Shown here one piece after another: positions 45,201 through 56,785 of a stretch of DNA of 64,000 bases (position 1 is the first letter of the stretch; each line of letters begins with the position of its first letter). The position numbers and the translations under genes are program-made. This DNA is from Planctomycetota bacterium (GTDB lineage Bacteria > Planctomycetota > UBA1135 > GCA-002686595), in contig DUCM01000002.1 in NCBI GenBank assembly GCA_012959785.1, positions 101,291-165,290 on the forward strand, given 5' to 3'. The notes beneath the pieces are model-generated. The model was not told the DNA's origin. It saw only the letters and a list, made by a program, of their open reading frames with translations, and did no database searches.

Positions 45201-46292
45201 ATGCCCGCCCCCCAAACTGACACCCCGGGCCAGGCAGACGCACCGAAAAAGTCGCTCTCGGTATTCCGGCGGCGCTGGCGCAAATTTCGCACTCTCAAGC
45301 GCGGCTGGTACAGCTTCGTCGCGATCCTGGTGCTGTACTTCCTGAGCCTCTGTTGCCCTGTGCTCGTCAACAGTCGCGCCTTGATCGTCAAGCACAATGG
45401 CGAGTACAGCTTTCCGGCCTTGAGCGGTTTTCGCGAGGCGCGCGACTTTGGTCAACGGATCATTGGCGAGGCCGACTATCGGCTCTTGAAACAACAATTC
45501 GACGAATCCAGGGGCGACGACTTCGTCTTGCTGACGCCCTATCCTTACCACCCCAACGAGTCGCTGCTTGATGACGCCCTGCTCCCCGGCAGGCCGCCCC
45601 ACGCCCCCACCGCCGAGCACTGGCTGGGTACCGACAACCGCGGCCGAGATGTCTTCGCGCGACTAGTCTACGGTTTTCAGATATCGGTCACCTTCGCCCT
45701 GGGCGTCGTCCTGCTCTCGTACATCGTGGGTATGATCGTGGGCCAGATCCTGGGCTACTTCGGTGGTCGCGTGGATATGTATGGCCAACGCTTCGTGGAG
45801 ATATGGAGCGGACTGCCCTTTCTCTACACCGTGATCATCATCAGCAACATGGTCACGCCGTCCGTGACCGTCCTGATCCTGATCCTGGCCACCTTCCGTT
45901 GGATGGGTACTAGTTTCTACATGCGCGGAGAGTTCTATCGCGAGAAGTCGCGCGACTATGTAGCCGCGGCCATCGCGCAAGGGGACTCGCACGCATCGAT
46001 CATGTTCCGGCACATCCTTCCCAACTCGCTGACCCCCATCATCAGCTTTGCGCCCTTTGCCCTGGTGGCCGCCATCAGTTCCTTGGTGTCCCTCGATTTT
46101 CTGGGCTTTGGCCTGCCGGCCCCCACGCCCAGTTGGGGCGAAATGGTGAACCAGGGTCTCGAGAACATCCACAAGTGGCATCTGGTGGTGTTTCCCCTCA
46201 GCGCGCTGTTCCTGACCTTGATGATGGTTGTCTTCATCGGTGAGGCCATTCGCGAAGCCTTCGATCCCAAGGTTTTCTCCAGGCTGCGATAG
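45201..46292 (+). CDS. peptide ABC transporter permease, YejE-like
   Basis: 363 residues, close to the YejE length. It has a cytosolic basic N-terminus, TM1 (SFVAILVLYFLSLCCPVLVN), and a periplasmic domain with LIVKHNGEYSFPALSGF and PYPYHPNES that marks YejE. Then GTDNRGRDVFARLVYGFQIS leads into the permease core, with an EAA loop around YVAAAIAQGDSHASIMFRHILPN. It starts two bases after the YejB stop. Confidence 0.92.
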   Translation: MPAPQTDTPGQADAPKKSLSVFRRRWRKFRTLKRGWYSFVAILVLYFLSLCCPVLVNSRALIVKHNGEYSFPALSGFREARDFGQRIIGEADYRLLKQQFDESRGDDFVLLTPYPYHPNESLLDDALLPGRPPHAPTAEHWLGTDNRGRDVFARLVYGFQISVTFALGVVLLSYIVGMIVGQILGYFGGRVDMYGQRFVEIWSGLPFLYTVIIISNMVTPSVTVLILILATFRWMGTSFYMRGEFYREKSRDYVAAAIAQGDSHASIMFRHILPNSLTPIISFAPFALVAAISSLVSLDFLGFGLPAPTPSWGEMVNQGLENIHKWHLVVFPLSALFLTLMMVVFIGEAIREAFDPKVFSRLR

Positions 46293-46304
46293 CGCGGATT
46301 ATCT

Positions 46305-47293
<989 letters not shown>

Positions 47294-47297
<4 letters not shown>

Positions 47298-48316
47298 CTG
47301 GTCAAGGAGAATTGCTTTTGGAGGTCCGCGACCTCAAGGTTTGGTTTCCGATTTATGGCGGCATCCTGCGCCACAAGGTGGGCACGGTCAAAGCCGTGGA
47401 TGGTGTGAGTTTCACCCTCAAGAAGGGCGAAGTTCTGGGACTTGTGGGCGAATCGGGATCGGGCAAGACCACTGTGGGCCGCGCCGTGATCAACTTGCAC
47501 AAGGCCATGTATCCCGATGTCGAGCTTCAAGGCTCAATCACATTGCATTCCAAGCACGGCTCCGTGGACCTCAACGGTTTAAGTCGGGCGGCCACCAAGC
47601 CCCACCGGGCCGATGTGCAGATGATCTTCCAGGATCCCTTCTCGTCGCTCAACCCGCGTATGACCGTGCAGGGCATCGTCGAAGGGCCGCTCAAGATTCA
47701 CACCGACATGGATCCGGCCCAGCGCAAGGAACGCGTTTTCGAATTGCTCGATCGAGTGGGCATGCAACCGCAGTACGCAGAACGCTACCCCCACGAGTTT
47801 TCAGGTGGCCAGCGTCAACGCATTGGCATCGCCCGCGCCCTGGCAACGCGGCCGGATCTGATCATCGCCGACGAACCCGTCAGCGCCCTGGATGTCTCTG
47901 TCCAAGCCCAGGTCATCAACCTGATGCAGGAGCTCAAGGAAGAGTTCGGCCTGACCTACATCTTCGTGGCCCATGACCTCTCGGTCGTGTATCACATCTC
48001 TGACCGCATCGCGGTCATGTACCTCGGTTGCGTGGTTGAAATCGGCACAGCGGACCAGGTCTACAAGGCGCCGCGCCATCCCTACTCGCAGGCGTTGCTC
48101 TCGGCTGTTCCCAAGCCCGATCCGCGCCACGATTCCTCGGGCCGCGTGCGCCTCGAAGGCGACATCCCCACGCCGCTCGCTAAGCCCTCGGGCTGTGGCT
48201 TCCGCACGCGCTGCCCCATCGCCCGCCCCGAATGCGCCGAGCACATCCCGCAACTGATCGACACGGGCAACGGCCACCAGGTGGCCTGTCCCTACTTCGC
48301 GGAAATGAAGACTTAG
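47294..48316 (+). CDS. peptide ABC transporter ATP-binding protein (DppF/YejF C-half type)
   Basis: 340 residues from the ATG that overlaps the previous stop (ATGA). Walker [11 protein letters not shown]-loop [14 protein letters not shown], signature [10 protein letters not shown], Walker [13 protein letters not shown] and switch AHDLSVVYH are all present. The C-terminal cysteines [15 protein letters not shown] match the paired ATPase. It pairs with the previous protein on the YejB/E membrane complex. Its last bases overlap the convergent YyaL gene by four. Confidence 0.95.
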
Positions 48317-50442
48317 AGCTCTCGCGGCGCGTCGCAGACGCCGTGGTGGCAGACATAGACAGTGGGCTTGCCCTTGACCATGGTCTTGCCCTTGGCGGCG
48401 GGCAGGAGCGCTTCGAGTGGCTCGGACTTCCCCGGCTCCAGTTGCACAAAGACTCGCAAGGGCGGCCATTGTCGGCGCAGTCGGGCGAGTTCGGCCTGCA
48501 CGCGGCTGTCGTCCGCCGGGCCGACGATATAGACCTCGCTCGGTTCGTGTTCGAGAAAATCGATCAAGAGCAGCAGCGTGGCGTGCCCGCTCGGCCAGCG
48601 GCGCAACGCCTCTCCGTGACGCACCAAACCGGCCCGAGCACGAGCGAGGCGCGCCGTCGATCCCTCGAGCAACCCCAGGCGCGCATTGTTCAAGAGGGCC
48701 ACGCCCACCGCGCTCGGCAGACTCGACTCCTGAGGACTGTTCATGCGCACCGGCAGACCCACCGCGTAGCTTGCGGTCTTGAAGTAGCCGCCGCTTTCAT
48801 CGGCGAAGTGCTCGTCGAGGTAAGCCATCAATTCCTGGGCGCCCCTCAGCCAGCGCGGGTCCTGGTCGGCCTCGAACAGATCCAACAAACCCTGGGCGAC
48901 AAGGGCATAATCTTCAAGATATGCGTCGAGGTGCGCACGCCCCGAGCGGCTGGTCCTGAAGAGCCCGCCGCCCTCGCGACGCATAGGCCCCATCAGGAAG
49001 AGGGCATTGGCTCGCGCGATTTCCAAATAGCGCTCGTCATCAAAAACCATGGCCGCCCGGGCGAAGGCCGACAGCATCAAGCCGTTCCAGGAAGCAAGGC
49101 GCTTGTCATCGAGGGCTGGCGGGATGCGTTTGGCGCGCACCTTGAGCAACGCCGAGGTGCAGCGCGCTATGGCCGCCTCGAGATCGTCAATTGAGAGTCC
49201 AAATTTTTGGGATACTACGAGTTTCTTGCTGCGCGCCGTGAGGATGTTGTGCCCCTCGAAGTTGCCGTTCTTGGTAACGCCGAACCAGGCTTCCGCCACC
49301 GCCGCATCCTTCCCGCAAATGGCCCGCACCTCGCTCAGACTCCAGACGAAGAATTTGCCTTCCTCGCCCTCGCTGTCCGCATCGGTAGCCGAGTAGAAAC
49401 CGCCCTCGGGCCCGGTCATCTCACGCGCGACATAGTCCAGAACCTCGCGTGAGATTTCGCGGTAGAAGGGCTGATCCAGGGCCTGCCAGGCTTCCATGTA
49501 GAGCAAGGCGAGCTGGGCGTTGTCGTAGAGCATTTTCTCAAAATGCGGTACGGTCCAACTGCGGTCCGTGGAGTAGCGCGCAAAGCCGCCACCTAGCTGG
49601 TCGTACATCCCTCCCCATGCCATCTGGTCCAGGCTCTTGCGCACCAAGGTCAAGGCGGCACCATCCTGCTCGCGCGCGCCGCGCCGCAAGATAAACAAGA
49701 GTTGAGCGCAACGCGGGAACTTGGGCGCGAATCGTGGTGCGCGGCCAAACCCGCCGAAGGCTGGGTCGGCGCTGGCCTTGCTATCCGCGAAGGCCCGTTC
49801 GAGAAGCGCGAGCCCAGGGGGCTTCCCCGCCGCACTGGGCGCATTGGTCCGGGCCCGCAGAGCCTCGATCATGAATTGACCCCGCTCCACGGCTGCTGCT
49901 GGATTCTGCAACCAGAAGGTGTGCACCTGCTGCAACACCTCATCGAAACCCAGCCGACCTCCCCTCGAGTGCGGAGGATAGTAAGTGCCGCCGTAAAATG
50001 GCTCCAGGTCGGGCGTCAAGAATACACTCATGGGCCAACCCCCGCTGCCGATCATGGACTGCACCGCCGCCATATAGATGGCATCGATGTCGGGGCGTTC
50101 TTCGCGGTCGACCTTGATGCACACGAACCACTGGTTCATGAGCTTCGCGATCTCTTCGTTCTCGAAGGATTCGTGCTCCATCACATGGCACCAGTGGCAG
50201 GCGGAGTACCCCACCGAGAGAAAGATCGGCTTGTCCTCGTCCTTGGCGCGCTGCAACGCATCGGGCCCCCAGGGATACCAGTCCACGGGGTTGTGGGCGT
50301 GCTGCAAGAGATAGGGCGAGGTCTCGTCGATCAGATGATTCGCCGGCCGTTCTTGTTGCTCTGCGGTTGAGTGCTCTTCCTGCGCTGCGAGAATTGAGAC
50401 GAGGAACAGACACGAGGCGATGGCGGTGATGACGGTCTTCAT
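48313..50442 (-). CDS. DUF255 thioredoxin-domain protein (YyaL / SSP411 family)
   Basis: 709 residues from the Met at 50442, which begins a signal peptide ([20 protein letters not shown]), so the protein appears exported; most family members are cytosolic. The N-terminal domain has [25 protein letters not shown] (CxxC with the second Cys kept), DREERPDID and [11 protein letters not shown]. The rest is an alpha/alpha-barrel like N-acylglucosamine epimerase ([31 protein letters not shown]). Role unknown. Confidence 0.9.
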   Translation of the reverse strand: MKTVITAIASCLFLVSILAAQEEHSTAEQQERPANHLIDETSPYLLQHAHNPVDWYPWGPDALQRAKDEDKPIFLSVGYSACHWCHVMEHESFENEEIAKLMNQWFVCIKVDREERPDIDAIYMAAVQSMIGSGGWPMSVFLTPDLEPFYGGTYYPPHSRGGRLGFDEVLQQVHTFWLQNPAAAVERGQFMIEALRARTNAPSAAGKPPGLALLERAFADSKASADPAFGGFGRAPRFAPKFPRCAQLLFILRRGAREQDGAALTLVRKSLDQMAWGGMYDQLGGGFARYSTDRSWTVPHFEKMLYDNAQLALLYMEAWQALDQPFYREISREVLDYVAREMTGPEGGFYSATDADSEGEEGKFFVWSLSEVRAICGKDAAVAEAWFGVTKNGNFEGHNILTARSKKLVVSQKFGLSIDDLEAAIARCTSALLKVRAKRIPPALDDKRLASWNGLMLSAFARAAMVFDDERYLEIARANALFLMGPMRREGGGLFRTSRSGRAHLDAYLEDYALVAQGLLDLFEADQDPRWLRGAQELMAYLDEHFADESGGYFKTASYAVGLPVRMNSPQESSLPSAVGVALLNNARLGLLEGSTARLARARAGLVRHGEALRRWPSGHATLLLLIDFLEHEPSEVYIVGPADDSRVQAELARLRRQWPPLRVFVQLEPGKSEPLEALLPAAKGKTMVKGKPTVYVCHHGVCDAPREL

Positions 50443-50572
50443 GGCTTGATGGGAGTCATTGTCAATGGTGCTGGGCATACCGCCAACCTCCCCTGCGGTT
50501 TTCTGGAGCGACCTGGCAAGGGATCCGTATGCTGTGGGCCCCGTGAGCCGCCAAATGCCCATCCCGAGCCCC

Positions 50573-50815
50573 ATGCGCATCGAAATCTATACCCAGAGCT
50601 ACTGCCCCTTCTGCCGCTCCGCAATTCAACTACTCGACGACCTCGGCGCGCCCTACAGTCATCACGAAATGGATGAAAAGGGACCTGAACTGGACGAAAT
50701 CAAGGCGCGCTTTGACCACCACACCATCCCTATCGTGGTCATCGATGATGCCCTTGTGGGTGGCTTCACCGAGCTCTCCAAGCTCGCCGAACAGGGCGGG
50801 ATCGAAACGGCCTGA
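50573..50815 (+). CDS. glutaredoxin-like protein
   Basis: 80 residues from [21 protein letters not shown] (50573), matching a single Grx domain. The CPFC dithiol, the cis-Pro segment [11 protein letters not shown] and [10 protein letters not shown] fit class I glutaredoxins, so it should reduce disulfides with glutathione or a similar thiol. The frame is open further upstream but lacks homology there. It is followed after 31 bases by a methyltransferase gene on the same strand. Confidence 0.9.
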   Translation: MRIEIYTQSYCPFCRSAIQLLDDLGAPYSHHEMDEKGPELDEIKARFDHHTIPIVVIDDALVGGFTELSKLAEQGGIETA

Positions 50816-50846
50816 GCGGCCTTTAGGTGTCCGTTATACTGCCGCC

Positions 50847-51476
50847 ATGGGTTGGTACGAAAAGCGCATTTTCAATCCCCTGATCGAACGGGGGCTGAAA
50901 GGCGAGGCCATGGACGCCGAGCGGGGGCGTTTGCTCAAGAACGCCCGAGGCCGGTTGCTAGAAATTGGCCCTGGCACTGGATTGAACTTCCCCCACTTCC
51001 CTTCTGACATTACGCGCATTACCAGCGTCTCTCCCGAAGACGAACTGTCTCCCCTGGCTCGCGAACGCGCGCGGCAGCGGGGTGCCACCCTTCGCCATGT
51101 CACCTCTGCAACCCCTCCTTGGCCTTTTGCCGATGGCCTCTTTGACACGGTGGTCGCGACCCTGGTGCTGTGCAGCGTGAAGGATGTCAACAGGACCTTG
51201 GAGGAAGCCAGGCGCGTCCTCGCACCCGGCGGCAAATTGTTGATCTTCGAGCACGTCCTCGGCGACAGCATCTTGCACCGCGCGTGTCAACACCTCTGGA
51301 CGCCCTTCCTGCGCCAGCTGGCCTGCGGCTGCCATGCCAACCGGCAAACTCAGGAACGGATCGAAGCCGCCGGCTTCGCCTGGGATTCGCTGGAAACACG
51401 CAGAACCGTGGCCATGCCCTGGATCGTCTCCAGCGTCATTTTTGGCATCGCGCAAAAGACTGAAATGCCTTGCTGA
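50847..51476 (+). CDS. class I SAM-dependent methyltransferase (UbiE/type 11-like)
   Basis: 209 residues. Motif I is LLEIGPGTGLNF, with an acidic strand-2 end (SVSPEDELSP), motif II-like FADGLFDTVVATLVLCSV and motif III RRVLAPGGKLLIFEHV. It looks like the METTL7/phospholipid-type small methyltransferases. No substrate can be read. A DUF3604 lipoprotein gene starts inside its last codons, so they are coupled. Confidence 0.85.
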   Translation: MGWYEKRIFNPLIERGLKGEAMDAERGRLLKNARGRLLEIGPGTGLNFPHFPSDITRITSVSPEDELSPLARERARQRGATLRHVTSATPPWPFADGLFDTVVATLVLCSVKDVNRTLEEARRVLAPGGKLLIFEHVLGDSILHRACQHLWTPFLRQLACGCHANRQTQERIEAAGFAWDSLETRRTVAMPWIVSSVIFGIAQKTEMPC

Positions 51477-53470
51477 GCAAAAGAACGCAACACGCCGCTT
51501 GTCTGATGGTGGCCCTGGTCGCAGGCGGATGCAGCGACGAAAGCCCCGCACCCCAAACGGAATCGCCCACGGCGCGGCCCTCGGTGCACGAAGAATTCCT
51601 GGCCGACCTCGCTGCCCCGCGGGCACCCTCCGATGGTGGCGGCACGGTGCGCCTGGTTCTGGCTGAAGGCCATGATGGCTCAGTTATGTGCGCCACGACG
51701 GGTCGTTGGGAATTCGAGTATGTAGCCGGTCCCCTCGGCATCGCCGCTGGAGGCTCTCTAACCTTTCTCTCCCCACCGTTTTGGGGTTGGAGTCGGCCCC
51801 AAGCCGCCGCCCCCGATCGCCTGGGCTACTGCGTGGTACAGTGCCCCGGAGTGCCCTTCGAAGCCTCTGGCTATGACCAGAGTCTCTTCATGGTTCAGTT
51901 TGGCGAGGGCGGTTTGGAAGCGGGCAAAAGCCTGCGCCTGATCTACGGTGCCGGCCCGGCCAAGGCCATGGCCGACACCTACGCCGAGCGCGAGTCGCGC
52001 TTCTACTTCAAAGTGGATGGAGATGGAGATGGCGTCTCCAGCCTGGTGGGAGATTCCCCCGCCATCCGAGTGCTCCCCGGACCAGCGGCGCGCATCAACA
52101 CTCACCTGCCCTCCACGGCCGAACCCAACACGACCCAGAGCCTGGTCCTCGCCTTGCTCGATGTCTTCGCCAACGCCGGTGTCGGCTTCACGGGCACGGT
52201 GCAACTCGAGTCTATTCCCCCGGGCCTCGGCCTCCCCCGCGAGGTTGACTTCGCCGCCAGCGATGGAGGCGTACAGAGAATTCCGATCGGCGCAATCCAG
52301 CCCGGGACCTTTCGCGTGCGCGCCACCGTGTCACTTGACGAAAACCGCGAGGCAAGCTGTCTCTCCAACCCCATGCGCGTGGCCGCCGGTGTGCGGCCGG
52401 TCTTCTGGGGCGACCTGCACGGCCACTCCGGGCTTTCCGATGGCACGGGAACACCCACGGACTACTTCGCGTACGCCCGCGATGTGGCTGGCCTCGATCT
52501 CGTAGTGCTCACCGACCACGACCACTTCGGCGTACGATTCTTGGATGCGCACCCCAAGCTTTGGGAAGAGATCCGGGCCGCAGTCGGAGACGCCAATCGT
52601 CCGGGCAAATTCGTGGCTCTCCTCGGCTACGAGTGGACCAGTTGGCTCCACGGTCACCGCCATGTTCTCTATTTCGACGGACAAGGCGACATCCTCAGCT
52701 CCCTCGATCCATCGACGACCACGCCACAGGGGCTTTGGGATGCCCTGGCCGGCAGGGACGCCTTGACCTTCGCGCACCATTCCGCCGGCGGCCCCGTGGC
52801 CACCGACTGGAGCTACACACCCGACCCGCTTCTCGAGCCCGTGACCGAGGTCATGAGCGTCCACGGCAGCAGCGAGGCCTGGGATTCGCCCTCGAGGATC
52901 TACGGCGCCGTGCGCGGAAACTTCGTTCGTGATCAACTGGAACGGGGAGTGCGCCTGGGTTTTGTGGGCAGCGGCGACAGCCACGACGGCCACCCCGGCC
53001 ACGCCCACCTCGCTCCCAACGCTGGTTACCGTCAGGCCCGCCCCGATTCCCGCGGCCGCCGGGCAGACAAGCGCCTGGGCAACGGAGGCCTGGCCGCTGT
53101 GCGCGCCTCAATCCTGGAACCCGCTGCGCTCCTCAAGGCCTTCCGCGCACGGGATGTTTACGCCACCAGCGGCCCGCGGATCTGGCTGGCCTGTTCCCTG
53201 GCCGGTCACAAGATGGGCAGCAGCGTACCGGTCACCGCGGTAGAAGAACCCGCCCGCTTGGTTGTGGAAGTGGCAGCCTGTTCAGGACTCGAGCGCGTGG
53301 AGATCGTTCGTAAGGGCAGGCAAGTCGAACGCATCCCCTGCTCCAGCGAACTCGATTTGCACCTGGAGATCGAACTCGAAGACCTCTCAGCGGGAGACTT
53401 CGTCTACATCCGCGTGCTCGAAAATGACGGCGGTCAGGCTTGGTCAAGCCCCTTCTTCATCGAAGAGTAG
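51470..53470 (+). CDS. DUF3604 (PHP-like) lipoprotein
   Basis: About 666 residues from a TTG at 51470 overlapping the previous stop; a CTG next to it is also possible. A lipobox VAGGC follows a hydrophobic stretch. Residues 60-300 form beta-sandwich domains. The C-terminal DUF3604 domain starts at PVFWGDLHGHSGLSDG, whose His/Asp resemble the metal site of PHP phosphoesterases, and continues with VVLTDHDHFG, GYEWTSW, FAHHSAGG, VGSGDSHDGHPG and AVRASILEP. It is an outer, probably metal-dependent hydrolase of unknown substrate. Confidence 0.85.
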   Translation: MLSKRTQHAACLMVALVAGGCSDESPAPQTESPTARPSVHEEFLADLAAPRAPSDGGGTVRLVLAEGHDGSVMCATTGRWEFEYVAGPLGIAAGGSLTFLSPPFWGWSRPQAAAPDRLGYCVVQCPGVPFEASGYDQSLFMVQFGEGGLEAGKSLRLIYGAGPAKAMADTYAERESRFYFKVDGDGDGVSSLVGDSPAIRVLPGPAARINTHLPSTAEPNTTQSLVLALLDVFANAGVGFTGTVQLESIPPGLGLPREVDFAASDGGVQRIPIGAIQPGTFRVRATVSLDENREASCLSNPMRVAAGVRPVFWGDLHGHSGLSDGTGTPTDYFAYARDVAGLDLVVLTDHDHFGVRFLDAHPKLWEEIRAAVGDANRPGKFVALLGYEWTSWLHGHRHVLYFDGQGDILSSLDPSTTTPQGLWDALAGRDALTFAHHSAGGPVATDWSYTPDPLLEPVTEVMSVHGSSEAWDSPSRIYGAVRGNFVRDQLERGVRLGFVGSGDSHDGHPGHAHLAPNAGYRQARPDSRGRRADKRLGNGGLAAVRASILEPAALLKAFRARDVYATSGPRIWLACSLAGHKMGSSVPVTAVEEPARLVVEVAACSGLERVEIVRKGRQVERIPCSSELDLHLEIELEDLSAGDFVYIRVLENDGGQAWSSPFFIEE

Positions 53471-53475
53471 CCGCG

Positions 53476-55461
53476 TCAGGCAGACTCGCGGCGGGGGCTG
53501 TTGATCTCGGCGATCACCGTCTTGTTGCGGCCGCTCTTCTTGGCGATGAAGACTGAGTCATCAGCGGCCTTAATCAGGTCGTCGTCCTGGGTCATGGACG
53601 GTTCCCTTGAGGCGACCCCCAGACTAATAGTCACGGAGCACTCGACGCCTTTCCAGCGCACTACATTGGCCTCGACGGCTACTCTAATGCGCTCGGCGCA
53701 AGCCATAGCCGCCTCGCTGCCTGAACCGGGGCAGATGACCAGAAACTCCTCGCCGCCCATGCGGCAGACATCTTCCTCCTCGCGACATACCTCTTGCAGT
53801 TGGATCGAGGTCTCCCTCAAAACCACATCCCCCACCTGGTGTCCAAACCTATCGTTCACTTGTTTGAAGAAATCAATGTCCATCATGATGACCGACATCT
53901 GCCTGCCAGAACGCACCGAAGTCTCCCAGGCCTGACCCAAGCGCTTCATGGCATAGCGCCGGTTGGGAAGCCCTGTCAGCGGGTCAGTCAGCGCGGCGGA
54001 ACGCAGCTTACGCATGAGGATTTGCAAGCGAGCGTTGTGTTTGACCAACTTGTTCTCCTGCGCCGCGAGCAGCACGGAAGTCGCGTGGCAACGAACCGCT
54101 GCTTGCAGGCGCGCCACCAGGACAAGCGGATTGAAGGGCTGCACCAGAAAATCATCCACACCGGCCTCGAAGGCCTGCACATCGGCAGCTTCATCGGTGC
54201 GGTCGGAGAGGAGCAGGAAATAGGTCTTGCGGCCGGTGGAAATCTGGCGCACGGCGCGACATAAGGCCAGCCCGTCCAATCCCGGAGTTTCCAGGCTACT
54301 GATCACAAGTGCCGGATTCTCTTCGAGCACCACGCGCAGGGCGTCGTCGCCGCGAGTCACGACGGTGACTCGATGGCCAACATGGGCAAGGTGTCCCTCG
54401 ATTAGCTTGGCTGCGGCCGGGTTATTTTCGACCACGAGCACATGCAGGCCACTGATGCCGGGCACTGGTTTCAGGGCCTGGATTTGTGCGGCCTTCTCCA
54501 TGTTTGAGGATTGCTTTTCATTCAACACACCCTCGGCGGAGGTCTCCTCGGTCCCGTTCGCCAGGTTTTCAAATCCAAACGGTGCTTGGGTGGGAATATG
54601 CAGCAACTGTCCCCACTCGCGCCATTCCTTGGCAATGGAATCAGCGATTCTGTCAAAAAGCTCGTTGTCGAGGGAACAACTTGCGCGAAGTGTCCTGTAA
54701 CGAGCGGCGCGCTCGCTTGGAGCGTTGGTTCTCTTCGATGAGTCCCCCAGGCACAACCTGGCGATGATGTCGGCAGCCTTGATCAAGGCCTCTACACTGG
54801 AGAGCTTGGTGCCTTGCGCTGCAAAGTCAAGGCCCTCGAAACGACGCGCGGCCTCGCCAAAAGTGGGCGGCAAACCCCACTCAGCTAGCATGCAGACGCC
54901 AACATCGATGTGGTTGATCTCGAACCGCGACTCTTCTTCGCGCAAGAGCCCCTCAGGCCCGTCGTAGTCCGCAAAGGTCAGGAGTTCGGCATAAGACTCA
55001 GGGTGCACGCTGGCCAGGGCCAAACTGCCGATGTCAGCCAAGAGGCCGAGAATGTACATCTCCGCGGGGACGCCGATGCGCAGGTGACGACTCAGTTGCT
55101 GAGCAGCCACGGCGCGCCCCAGGGACAGCGACCAGTAGCGGTCATAGTCAAATGCGGTGCAGGCACCCTGCCGATTCGTGGAAATCAGCGAGAGACCGAG
55201 GGCAACATTTCGCACCGTACGAATACCGAGGCGAATTGTGGCTTCGCCCACGGTAGTGATAGGCTCGACAGAACCCGACTCGGCCGAGTTTGCGAGCCTT
55301 AGCAGGCGGCCCGTGAGCGCCGAGTCGGCCGAAATAGCCATGCCAATTTCGGCAGTCGAAAAGTCATCTCCCTGTGTTAGCTGCAAGATCTGCATGCCCA
55401 CGCCAGAAGGCGAGGGCAAGCAATCGGTAAGAACGAGCTCTTCGAATACCTTGCTGATCAT
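53476..55461 (-). CDS. HDOD-REC-GGDEF signalling protein (putative diguanylate cyclase)
   Basis: 661 residues. An HDOD domain occupies about 1-290 (LPSPSGVGMQILQL, SADSALTGRLLRLANSA, AAQQLSRHL). A receiver-like domain lies at about 345-460 (VLVVENNPAAAKLI; the phospho-Asp position reads LVISSLETPGLDG, where the usual Asp is Ser/Glu, so phosphorylation is doubtful). The GGDEF domain (490-655) has DIDFFKQVNDRFGHQVGD and an active-site CRMGGEEFLVI. An RxxD stands just upstream but one residue closer than usual, so product inhibition is uncertain. It should make c-di-GMP. It is paired with a small Hpt-like gene upstream. Confidence 0.9.
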   Translation of the reverse strand: MISKVFEELVLTDCLPSPSGVGMQILQLTQGDDFSTAEIGMAISADSALTGRLLRLANSAESGSVEPITTVGEATIRLGIRTVRNVALGLSLISTNRQGACTAFDYDRYWSLSLGRAVAAQQLSRHLRIGVPAEMYILGLLADIGSLALASVHPESYAELLTFADYDGPEGLLREEESRFEINHIDVGVCMLAEWGLPPTFGEAARRFEGLDFAAQGTKLSSVEALIKAADIIARLCLGDSSKRTNAPSERAARYRTLRASCSLDNELFDRIADSIAKEWREWGQLLHIPTQAPFGFENLANGTEETSAEGVLNEKQSSNMEKAAQIQALKPVPGISGLHVLVVENNPAAAKLIEGHLAHVGHRVTVVTRGDDALRVVLEENPALVISSLETPGLDGLALCRAVRQISTGRKTYFLLLSDRTDEAADVQAFEAGVDDFLVQPFNPLVLVARLQAAVRCHATSVLLAAQENKLVKHNARLQILMRKLRSAALTDPLTGLPNRRYAMKRLGQAWETSVRSGRQMSVIMMDIDFFKQVNDRFGHQVGDVVLRETSIQLQEVCREEEDVCRMGGEEFLVICPGSGSEAAMACAERIRVAVEANVVRWKGVECSVTISLGVASREPSMTQDDDLIKAADDSVFIAKKSGRNKTVIAEINSPRRESA

Positions 55462-55512
55462 GGGACGCTCTCGAGGCTTGAAAGAGAAGGGAAGCTCAGC
55501 TCTGCAGAACGC

Positions 55513-55890
55513 TCACGACCAATCGCGCAGGGCTTCCTCGGTTCGAGTGTAGGCTTCCTGACACGCCTCAAGCATCTCGCCGCAGAGGCCGCGCGCTCCA
55601 GCACGAGAAGCTTCTTCGATGGCCTCGCAGACATGGGCGAGGGTTTCTGCGCCCATGTGTGCGGCGCTGAGTTGCAGCGTATTGGCAGCCCCCTGGATCC
55701 GGCGTAGGTCTCCGGCTTCATGACCGCAGGTCATGTCCTGCATGCACACGAGGGCGTCTGTGAGGAACACATCGATCATGTCCGAGACAAAACCTGTGGT
55801 CTCTTCGCCACCGATCAAACGCATGCCGATCAGCGCTGACTCGTCGAGGAGCACGAGGCGGTTGCCGGCTAGGGCTTTTTCTAGATTCAT
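55513..55890 (-). CDS. small Hpt-like protein without the phosphoacceptor His
   Basis: 125 residues, an all-helical Hpt-like fold. Where the Hpt motif HxLKGSA is expected the sequence is DLRRIQGAANTLQLSAAHMGA, so the His is replaced by Arg. A later LAHVCEAIEEASRAG matches the fourth helix of Hpt domains. Without the His it cannot act in a standard relay and may bind a receiver domain instead. It lies 51 bases upstream of the HDOD-GGDEF gene on the same strand, so they are likely co-expressed. Confidence 0.65.
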   Translation of the reverse strand: MNLEKALAGNRLVLLDESALIGMRLIGGEETTGFVSDMIDVFLTDALVCMQDMTCGHEAGDLRRIQGAANTLQLSAAHMGAETLAHVCEAIEEASRAGARGLCGEMLEACQEAYTRTEEALRDWS

Positions 55891-56036
55891 GGGGGAGCTG
55901 ACTGGAGATAGTTGTCCAGCCGATGGGAAACGGCTAGGGGGATGTCCCTTCCTATCGGCCCCCGCCCCTCCCTAACTTGTGTGACTTGCCCGGAAGCCAT
56001 CCAAGCTCCCCTTCCTGAGCAGGTGCCGGGCGCTGG

Positions 56037-56060
56037 AAAGGCCCAACAGGGGCCTTTTTT
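56037..56060. terminator. hairpin terminator beyond lipB
   Basis: An eight-base stem AAAGGCCC / GGGCCTTT (56037-56044 with 56050-56057) and a five-base loop are seen. The T-run is longer on the plus strand (TTTTTT). On the minus strand, where lipB transcription arrives, only TTT follows. It likely ends the lipA-lipB operon. Confidence 0.55.
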
Positions 56061-56089
56061 CTCCAGGCAGCCCCCAGCGACCCTGTCGC

Positions 56090-56785
56090 TCAGACGGGAA
56101 AAAGGGGCAGCTCGGGCCAGCCTGACTGAGCTTCGGACCTCCCCGCAGGGGGTGGCAGGTCAAAGCCGAAGATTCGGATGAAGTGCTTCACGACCAGGAC
56201 CTCCACCAACATGTTGCCCGGCGGCAGCTCGGCGAGATCGGCCAGGCGAGTCATGGTTTCGGGCGCCAGGCCGCAGGGCTGGAACCCGTTGAAGGCCTCG
56301 AGGCGTGTGTGCACATTGATCGCCAGGCCATGCCATGCCACCCAACGCCGGACGGCCACCCCGACCGAAGCGATCTTCTTCTCACCGACCCAGACCCCTG
56401 TCAAACCATCTACGCGCCGGCCTACGATTTCGAACTCCGCCAAGACACTAATCACGACTTCTTCCAGATCGCGCAGGTAGCGATGCAAGTCGCGCTGTCC
56501 CTCCGGGAGCGCGATGATCGGGTAGATCACGACCTGGCCCGGACCATGATAGGTCGCTTCGCCACCGCGTTCGGTTTCGATCACCTCCATTCCCACGCCG
56601 GCTGCCACCTCGGGTCCCGCTCCGCGGCCCACGGTGACCACGGGTTCATGCTCGCACAAGACGAGTGTGTCCCCGATGGTCCCAGCCACGCGGGCAGCCA
56701 CGAGTTCCTCCTGCAGGGAGTGAGCTGCGGAATAGTCGACGCGGCCGAGGCGGCGGACTTCAAGCAATCGGGGCGCGCCGCTCAC
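56090..56785 (-). CDS. lipB: lipoyl(octanoyl) transferase LipB
   Basis: 231 residues from the GTG at 56785, which overlaps the E3 stop by four bases. It transfers octanoate from acyl carrier protein to the lipoyl domain Lys. Motifs: ERGGEATYHGPGQVVIYPII, LTGVWVGEKKIASVGVAVRRWV (catalytic Lys), WHGLAINV and FQPCGL (catalytic Cys). LipA at the other end of the operon completes the pathway, so the operon both builds and lipoylates its E2. Confidence 0.94.
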   Translation of the reverse strand: MSGAPRLLEVRRLGRVDYSAAHSLQEELVAARVAGTIGDTLVLCEHEPVVTVGRGAGPEVAAGVGMEVIETERGGEATYHGPGQVVIYPIIALPEGQRDLHRYLRDLEEVVISVLAEFEIVGRRVDGLTGVWVGEKKIASVGVAVRRWVAWHGLAINVHTRLEAFNGFQPCGLAPETMTRLADLAELPPGNMLVEVLVVKHFIRIFGFDLPPPAGRSEAQSGWPELPLFPV

